NCBI GenBank assembly: GCA_021443285.1
Contig: JABUUG010000123.1
Location: forward strand, 1 to 7,354
DNA: 7,354 nucleotides
Reading direction: 5' to 3'
DNA from: Bacteroidaceae bacterium
Lineage (GTDB): Bacteria > Bacteroidota > Bacteroidia > Bacteroidales > Bacteroidaceae
Part shown: positions 6,183 through 7,354 of the stretch, piece after piece
Layout: every line of letters starts with the position of its first letter
How positions within the stretch are numbered: the first letter of the stretch is position 1
Made by a program: the position numbers and the translations under genes
The notes under the pieces: model-generated
What the model saw: only the letters and a program-made list of their open reading frames with translations
The model's database searches: none
Told to the model about the DNA's origin: nothing

Positions 6183-7354
6183 TGCTTTCGTTTCCGTATC
6201 TGTCTGTTGCTGTTATGGCGTAGTGCATCTTCTCGCCGATGGGGATGTCTATGAATGAGCCCCTCACGCGCACGGCTATGAGGTTGGCGGCGTTGTTTAT
6301 GTCCACTGGCCACTGCCGGCTGGCATATATGTTGATGAGGCATCCGCTCTGCGGCGTCCACGATATGCGCGTGGATGTGCTGCCGCGCTGCACCTTGACC
6401 CCTGTGGGCGTCTTGGGCTTCGGGCGGCTGCTGTCTATGGATGGCACGAGGGCGGGGTAGGGGCAGAAGCGTTTCGTGAAGTCATAGATGCCCTTTATGT
6501 TGCTGATAAGATGGGCTGCGCGGAAGAAGGCAAAGCCCATGCCGGCATTGTAGCGCAGCAGGTTCATCTGTTCGGCGGTTACCTCCAGGGTGCGCCTGCC
6601 CTCGCGAGGGTCCATGAAGTATATGCCCAGCCCGGGCGCCATCAGCTTTCCGTTGGCTATCTGCTGCCATTGCGGTATGAAGGGGTCAAAATCCTTGCCG
6701 CTGAAATACGCCATGGGGAACACCATGTCCATCAGTCCCTCGTAGGTCCACTGCTCCACGTTCTGCCCTCGCTCGAAGGCGGTGTATTTCGAGTGGAGGT
6801 TCACTGTCTCGCGATATTTCCCTATCGGCGAGCATGACAGCTTAACCCACGGCTTCAGACCCTTCACGCGCTCGTTCACCTCACGCACAATCCTTGTTAT
6901 ATTCCCGCACGCCTGAGCATGAGGCACGCCCTTGTTTGCGCCGTCCTTGTAGCGTATGTAGTCGAGGCTTATGCCGTCTATGTCATAGTTGCGCGTAATC
7001 TCCTCGCAGATGGCTGCCACATATTGTGCCGTGTACGGGTCGTTGGGGTCTCTGTAGCCTCTTGCCGGCGGTATCGCGACCACCCAGGCATGACACTCCA
7101 TGCCGCGTTTGTGGCACTCCTCCACCGCGAATGCCAGCGGGTCGTAGCCCGGCGACTCGCCACGTCTGCCGCTCCACACCTCGTCATAAGACTCTATGGC
7201 AGACCCGTAAGCCACCACGCCGCGTGTGCGGGCCTGAAACAGCACAATGTTTATGTTAGCATCTTTCAGCGCGTCGAGCATACGTGTCAGCTCCTGTTGC
7301 TGCCGCTGTCTGCTCCAGTCGTCGGTAGCCTTTGTCTTGGGCCAGTCCAGTCCG
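6097..7354 (-). CDS. Glycosyl-hydrolase-like 10 (GHL10/DUF187) family protein, 5'-truncated
   Basis: The frame is open to the right edge. The 418 visible residues begin with GLDWPKTKATDDW, so the start and any signal peptide are outside. The body matches the GHL10 (DUF187) family, predicted TIM-barrel glycosidases of the cell envelope related to YngK/DigH, a peptidoglycan glycosidase in E. coli. Typical stretches are VLFQARTRGVVAY, PGYDPLAFAVEECHKRGMECHAWV, DGISLDYIRY (126-135, with Asp131 as a plausible active-site acid) and MVFPMAYFSG. A fibronectin-III-like domain follows (about 318-389: GVKVQRG to ATDRYGNES). The last 28 or so residues (STAKEKPRTAF to SDSGHR) are polar, look unlike a fold, and are encoded within the start of rsmA. 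The substrate cannot be read from the sequence; peptidoglycan or another envelope glycan is an inference from DigH. It is probably the first visible gene of the operon with rsmA and ispE. Confidence 0.85.
   Translation of the reverse strand, partial: GLDWPKTKATDDWSRQRQQQELTRMLDALKDANINIVLFQARTRGVVAYGSAIESYDEVWSGRRGESPGYDPLAFAVEECHKRGMECHAWVVAIPPARGYRDPNDPYTAQYVAAICEEITRNYDIDGISLDYIRYKDGANKGVPHAQACGNITRIVREVNERVKGLKPWVKLSCSPIGKYRETVNLHSKYTAFERGQNVEQWTYEGLMDMVFPMAYFSGKDFDPFIPQWQQIANGKLMAPGLGIYFMDPREGRRTLEVTAEQMNLLRYNAGMGFAFFRAAHLISNIKGIYDFTKRFCPYPALVPSIDSSRPKPKTPTGVKVQRGSTSTRISWTPQSGCLINIYASRQWPVDINNAANLIAVRVRGSFIDIPIGEKMHYAITATDRYGNESNEISTAKEKPRTAFPDRSRNSQSDSGHR

Overview
The window looks like chromosomal DNA of a Bacteroidota bacterium, most likely order Bacteroidales and probably Prevotellaceae-like. 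Four things point there: a FadL-like outer-membrane protein beside a lipoprotein-type LptC; the GNYPYDISS form of RsmA motif IV; no Shine-Dalgarno sequences before the genes; and a promoter matching the Bacteroidota pattern (TTG, about 20 nt, TAnnTTTG). The genus is an inference from overall similarity and was not tested by a search.

All seven genes lie on the minus strand, so transcription runs from high to low coordinates. In that order they are: a 5'-truncated glycosyl-hydrolase-like (GHL10/DUF187) protein (7354 to 6097); rsmA/ksgA, 16S rRNA dimethyltransferase (6182 to 5385); ispE, an isoprenoid-pathway kinase (5412 to 4639); dnaB, the replicative helicase (4426 to 2870); an outer-membrane beta-barrel protein (2547 to 1213); lptC, for LPS export (1054 to 368); and a 3'-truncated CNNM/hemolysin-type transporter (320 to beyond 1). 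The first three overlap one another (86 nt and 28 nt) and are probably one transcript. dnaB and the outer-membrane gene are separated from their neighbours by repeat-bearing spacers. lptC and the CNNM gene form a second close pair.

The coding content is ordinary core-genome material: ribosome maturation, isoprenoid synthesis, replication and envelope assembly. The unusual material is in the spacers. Two related palindromic elements (about 2681-2866 and 4451-4638) flank dnaB in opposite orientation. Each has a conserved 26-nt core centred on ATGCGCAT, bordered on both sides by head-to-tail 11-nt units of the type GGAGTTAAAGT, with a 17-nt variant unit at the outside and a C-run (AATACCCCCC) facing dnaB. 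A second, unrelated AT-rich inverted repeat (1066-1210) fills the spacer between the outer-membrane gene and lptC.

No RNA genes, insertion sequences, CRISPR arrays or phage genes were seen.
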